This document shows positions 60,723 to 64,000 of a DNA stretch of 64,000 nt, one piece after another. This stretch comes from Pseudomonadota bacterium. GTDB lineage: Bacteria; Pseudomonadota; Gammaproteobacteria; Burkholderiales; Burkholderiaceae_B. Location of the stretch: NCBI GenBank assembly GCA_023423975.1, contig JAFAEO010000001.1:124001-188000 (forward strand), in the 5' to 3' direction. Within the stretch, counting starts at the first letter, position 1, and each line of letters opens with the position of its first letter. The notes below the pieces were generated by a model that saw nothing but the letters and a program-made list of their open reading frames with translations, did not search any database and had not been told where the DNA came from. Both the position numbers and the translations under genes were made by a program.

Positions 60723-60755
60723 GAGCTACCCCTGTTGTATCCTGGATTCTGGCGC

Positions 60756-62264
60756 TTACTTCACCTGAACTTCTTCAAGCCGGTAGTTTGATGTGGGCAG
60801 AACACGGAAGCCTTCGACATTGGAGCGATATGCATAAGGAACACCCTGATGATAAAGAAAGATAAACGGCGCTTCTTTGTTCACGATCGCTTCGATTTCC
60901 TTGAACATGCGTCCGCGCTCGGCGCCTTCAGGGGTTTTGCGTTCCTCTGCATACAAGGCGTTGACGCGTTCGCTTTTCCAGTTCGTATGCAAGGCATTGG
61001 CCCGCTCCGGGTTAACAGCAGTAAAGCCGATCAATTGGTCAGGGTCGATCGTATCGCTGGTCGTATAGGTCAGCGACATTTCATAATTTCCGGCTTTGGT
61101 CGTCGTAAATTGGGATCCGCTCTCGATTGTCTGCACCTGAATGGTCACGCCGATCTTACTCAGGGCATTTTGAATGACCAGGCCAACCTGTCGTGAAGTC
61201 ACGTCTCCAGACGGAATAAGCAGCGTCGCCTTGAACCCGTCCGCAAGTCCGGCCTCGGCAAGAAGCTGCTTGGCCTTGGCAGGATCAAAGGAATACGGCT
61301 TGATATCGGTATTATGATGCGCCATGATCGGCAACGAGGAAGACGCCGGTTCGCCGTTGCCCTTTAATACGCCCTGGATAATGGTTTGCTTGTTAATGGC
61401 ATAGTTCAATGCCTGGCGAACACGAATGTCATCAAACGGCTTTTTGCTGGTATTCATCTGCACCAGATCGGTGCGAAACACTTTAGCCACGGCTGTCTTG
61501 ATATTCGGATCATTCTTGAGCATGGCGACCTGGTTAAATGGAATGTCCATCGCCGCATCCAGCTCACTGGCCTTCAACTTGAGGATACGCGCATTGTCAT
61601 CTCCGATGATTTCCAGCGTAGCCTGGTCCACAGCGGGCTTTCCTTCTTGCCAGTAGTTGGGATTCTTGTCCAGCGAGACGCGCTGGCCCTTCTGCCAGGC
61701 TTTGAGCGAAAAGGGACCGCTGCCTATCGGTGCATTGAAAAATTCGTCGCCCTTTTGTTCCAGTAGCGCTGCCGGTAATATGGAAGCGGAAAACAAGGCC
61801 AGATTATTGAGCATCGGCGTAAAAGGGGCGTCCAGGCTAAGTTTTACTGTCTTGTCGTCCACCTTCTCGTAGCCCGTAATAGGCTTGAAGAAGCGGGCCC
61901 AGCCGGATTTTTCTCCCGCTGCCCGCTTCAAGGAAAAAATCACATCGTCAGCCGTTACCGGTTTGCCGTCGCTGAATTTCGCGTTTTCCCTCAGATGAAA
62001 GGTATAGGTTTTCCCATCCGGGCTGATCTCCCATTTGTCGGCCAGGCCAGGTTCTATCTTCGTTCCATCCGCAGAAGGCTTGACCAATTGATCGTAGATC
62101 AGCAACTGTGTCCAGATAGACGGGTTGTCGCTAGAAGCAATGGGATCGAGCGTGAGCAAATCCTTTGCGATGCCCAAACGGAACTGGCTGGCCGAGGCCT
62201 GAGCGACATTGAGCGCACAGGCAACAGCAATCCCTATTTTCAATAGTGAATGAAATCTGATCAT
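60756..62264 (-). CDS. Periplasmic dipeptide/oligopeptide-binding protein (SBP family 5)
   Basis: 502 residues. The signal peptide ends near ASAS at residue 26 (KIGIAVACALNVAQASAS). The mature receptor has LTLDPIASSDNPSIWTQLLI, LADKWEISPDGKTYTFHLRE, NAKFSDGKPVTADDVIFSLK and the GSGPFSLKAWQKGQRVSLDK region. Members carry peptides, glutathione, nickel chelates or other amides. The beta-lactamase-like hydrolase at the end of the operon suggests a ligand with an amide bond that is cut after uptake. The gene is first in the operon, and its promoter lies in the 142-base region shared with the divergent LysR gene. Confidence 0.93.
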   Translation of the reverse strand: MIRFHSLLKIGIAVACALNVAQASASQFRLGIAKDLLTLDPIASSDNPSIWTQLLIYDQLVKPSADGTKIEPGLADKWEISPDGKTYTFHLRENAKFSDGKPVTADDVIFSLKRAAGEKSGWARFFKPITGYEKVDDKTVKLSLDAPFTPMLNNLALFSASILPAALLEQKGDEFFNAPIGSGPFSLKAWQKGQRVSLDKNPNYWQEGKPAVDQATLEIIGDDNARILKLKASELDAAMDIPFNQVAMLKNDPNIKTAVAKVFRTDLVQMNTSKKPFDDIRVRQALNYAINKQTIIQGVLKGNGEPASSSLPIMAHHNTDIKPYSFDPAKAKQLLAEAGLADGFKATLLIPSGDVTSRQVGLVIQNALSKIGVTIQVQTIESGSQFTTTKAGNYEMSLTYTTSDTIDPDQLIGFTAVNPERANALHTNWKSERVNALYAEERKTPEGAERGRMFKEIEAIVNKEAPFIFLYHQGVPYAYRSNVEGFRVLPTSNYRLEEVQVK

Positions 62265-62406
62265 AACGGCTCTCCGGGTAACACACTTTAAAAAATGGCA
62301 AATGGGAAGATCCTGCTTTCTCGGGCTATTTTGCAGGCAATAGGTATTGTATGCAAAGGAAAAAAGTTATATCATCTATGACTAAAACTCATACTCTTGG
62401 ACACCG

Positions 62407-63294
62407 GTGAAAATCAGACATATCGAAATCTTTCACGCCATACGCACGACCGGTTCGGTCAGCCGGGCGGCGCGCTTGCTTAATATTTCCCAATCCGCAG
62501 TCAGCAAGACCCTGGGGCATGCGGAACTGCAACTGGGCTTCCAGCTTTTCGAGCGAGTCAAGGGCAGGCTGAAACTGACACCGGAAGCGCAATCGCTGGC
62601 GCCGGAAATTGAAAAAATGATGAACCAGCTGGAGCACATTCGCTCGCTGGCATCCAATATCCACCAGCATCCCGCTGGGTCGCTCAAACTGGGCTGCCTG
62701 CCAAGCCTGGGCCTGCACCTGATGCCCCAGGCGGTGTCGCTCATCAGGCAACGATATCCGGACATCAATATTGAAATTACCACGGGGCATGAGTCGGAGC
62801 TGATCAGAAAACTGCGCTCGCGCGAGATCAATATCGCTTTCACATTCAAGCCGGATGAGTATCCGGACTGTTCAGCCTCCACCATTGCCAAAGTGAACAT
62901 GGTGCTGGCCGGGCCGCGTAACGGCCAGGTGGATGACCCTCGCCAGGTAGACTTCACAAAGCTGATCACCTATTCTGCGGGAGACCCGGTCACTCGCATC
63001 ATAGAATCCATGGCCATTCCGTACCAATTTACCAACCAGGTCAAGGTTGAGACGTATTACGTCGCTGCCGCCATTGCCGAGTACGAAGATCGGCTTGCGA
63101 TTGTGGATGAATTCACCGCAAAATTTGTCCTGCGAGACAAATCCAGATACATCCATTTTGACCCGCCCATCACCCTTGATCTGGTAGTCATCTACCGCGA
63201 ACAGGGGCCACCCAGTACATTAGAAAAACAATTTATCGGTGGCGTGCGCCGTCTGGTCAGGCACGAACAGGCAAATGGCACGGCGGCGCGTTAA
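62407..63294 (+). CDS. LysR-family regulator divergent from the peptide importer
   Basis: 295 residues starting at a GTG. The winged helix reads HIEIFHAIRTTGSVSRAARL and LNISQSAVSKTLGHAELQLG. The effector domain begins at GSLKLGCLPSLGLHLMPQAV. Its position, with a shared 142-base promoter region, makes it the likely regulator of the importer and hydrolase operon. LysR proteins usually bind a T-N11-A type site; the region contains the AT-rich TAGGTATTGTATGCAAAG near 62340, but I cannot single out a site. Confidence 0.9.
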   Translation: MKIRHIEIFHAIRTTGSVSRAARLLNISQSAVSKTLGHAELQLGFQLFERVKGRLKLTPEAQSLAPEIEKMMNQLEHIRSLASNIHQHPAGSLKLGCLPSLGLHLMPQAVSLIRQRYPDINIEITTGHESELIRKLRSREINIAFTFKPDEYPDCSASTIAKVNMVLAGPRNGQVDDPRQVDFTKLITYSAGDPVTRIIESMAIPYQFTNQVKVETYYVAAAIAEYEDRLAIVDEFTAKFVLRDKSRYIHFDPPITLDLVVIYREQGPPSTLEKQFIGGVRRLVRHEQANGTAAR

Positions 63295-63493
63295 GCGGAT
63301 GTCGGCAGGTTACTGGGCAAATGAAGCAAGATGGCCTGAGCCGACTCACATCCTTTTCACTCCCCTCTTTTTTCCACGTTCCTTTTGATTTGATACAAGC
63401 GCACAGCAGTCTTGAGGGCATGGATCCATGCCCCGTCTTTTGGCAGACAGTCTGCTATAGTGCAATTTTTATTACAATCTGGACAGATTTTTC

Positions 63494-64000
63494 ATGTGTT
63501 TCGGCGGGCTCACATACGCATTTTGTGTTTCAGGCAGATCAGGTAATCCTTCGTTCATACTCGTCTCCAAGCCGGGTGAACTAGTGAGCGAAAAGACTTG
63601 TCATCGGCTTGCCAGTCATTTTGACTGTGAAGTCACATGGGCCGAATGGCTACCTGATTCCGCAACATACCAACTTCGGTATTTTGTATCAAATGGAGAA
63701 ATCGACTTCTGCGGACACGGAACGCTAGCCGCGGCATCATGGTTATCCAAGTACCGGGAGATACAACCGCCAATATCGTTTCGTGTTTTGAACAACACCA
63801 TCTCGGTACGGCAAAACGAACCAGGATATTGGTCATTTGAACAGCAAGCGTTTCCATTAGAGCCAATAACAGAGAGCGAGTCTGTCGCCAGTATTCTTGA
63901 GGCTTTAGGATTCAAGAGTCCCGATGCGGTCACGCCGGACCAGGTGAAGGCCTATCGTTCTGTCGGTTCAATCCGCGAGAAGCTGCTTATTGCATTCCCG
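63494..64000 (+). CDS. PhzF-family isomerase-like protein, 3' end outside the window
   Basis: The frame opens at the ATG at 63494 and runs past the window edge (169 codons seen). The start MCFGGLTYAFCVSGRSGNPS corresponds to the PhzF N-terminus, where the GNP motif is conserved. The catalytic glutamate is probably E in FDCEVTWAEWLP, and the diagnostic GEIDFCGHGTLAAASWL follows. PhzF proteins catalyse isomerisation or epimerisation of small acids such as dihydro-hydroxyanthranilate; most members have unknown substrates. A GTG at 63583 is a shorter alternative start, but it would cut off the GNP motif. It lies 200 bases behind the LysR gene on the same strand. Confidence 0.8.
   Translation, partial: MCFGGLTYAFCVSGRSGNPSFILVSKPGELVSEKTCHRLASHFDCEVTWAEWLPDSATYQLRYFVSNGEIDFCGHGTLAAASWLSKYREIQPPISFRVLNNTISVRQNEPGYWSFEQQAFPLEPITESESVASILEALGFKSPDAVTPDQVKAYRSVGSIREKLLIAFP

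Noticed and set aside
1..64000. CRISPR arrays, rRNA and tRNA genes.
   Set aside because: No evenly spaced repeats and no recognisable rRNA or tRNA sequence were seen on either strand; a dedicated search was not possible.

Overview
The window looks like chromosomal DNA of a betaproteobacterium of the order Burkholderiales, most likely family Alcaligenaceae. I infer this from the moderate GC content, the three intact Bug/TctC-type solute receptors plus a remnant of a fourth, and the catabolic style of the gene content. An Advenella-like genome would fit, but the genus is a guess. No rRNA, tRNA, CRISPR array, integrase or insertion sequence was recognised.

Layout. 0-4.7 kb: end of a YegP-like gene, an ABC exporter, an AraC regulator divergent from an Ohr peroxidase, and a secreted alpha/beta hydrolase. 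4.7-21.5 kb: a large catabolic block on the minus strand. It reads, in transcription order, flavin monooxygenase, AhpD-like protein, LivKGFHM-type ABC importer, three-subunit molybdenum hydroxylase (large subunit fused to a CoxG-like domain), acyl/aryl-CoA ligase, enoyl-CoA hydratase-like protein, BenE-type carrier and AraC regulator, with a broken SDR gene at its end. It reads as uptake and CoA-dependent breakdown of an aromatic or heteroaromatic acid; the substrate is unknown.

21.6-30.5 kb: a type VI secretion accessory island on the minus strand and richer in AT. It has a VgrG spike, four unrecognised genes (two look exported), then PAAR, a DUF4123 chaperone, a small toxin candidate, a candidate immunity gene and two decayed DUF596-like genes. 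30.7-32 kb: a DUF4202 gene and a ParDE toxin-antitoxin pair. 32-37.4 kb: class I fumarase, GntR regulator and a DctPQM TRAP transporter, with a short remnant of a Bug receptor gene between fumarase and regulator. 37.9-40.6 kb: MFS transporter and SDR, divergent from a TetR regulator, with paired repeats between them.

41-47.7 kb: a 2-hydroxyacid module (D-2-hydroxyacid dehydrogenase, two Bug receptors, FMN-dependent alpha-hydroxyacid oxidase, LysR) containing an isomerase fragment. 47.9-53 kb: nitroreductase, a divergent operon of an M29/NicX-like protein, small membrane protein and Bug receptor, then a GntR regulator. 53-53.7 kb: Phd/VapC toxin-antitoxin. 53.9-55.9 kb: PhoD-like phosphatase. 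56-62.3 kb: a dipeptide/oligopeptide ABC importer operon ending in a class A beta-lactamase-like hydrolase, divergent from a LysR gene. The window ends inside a PhzF-family gene.

Overall this is a scavenger's genome segment: many importers paired with regulators and a few catabolic enzymes, mixed with defence/competition modules (T6SS, two toxin-antitoxin pairs) and at least five decaying genes. The best candidates for undescribed biology are the unrecognised genes behind VgrG, the molybdenum hydroxylase/CoA ligase block and the M29/NicX-like operon.
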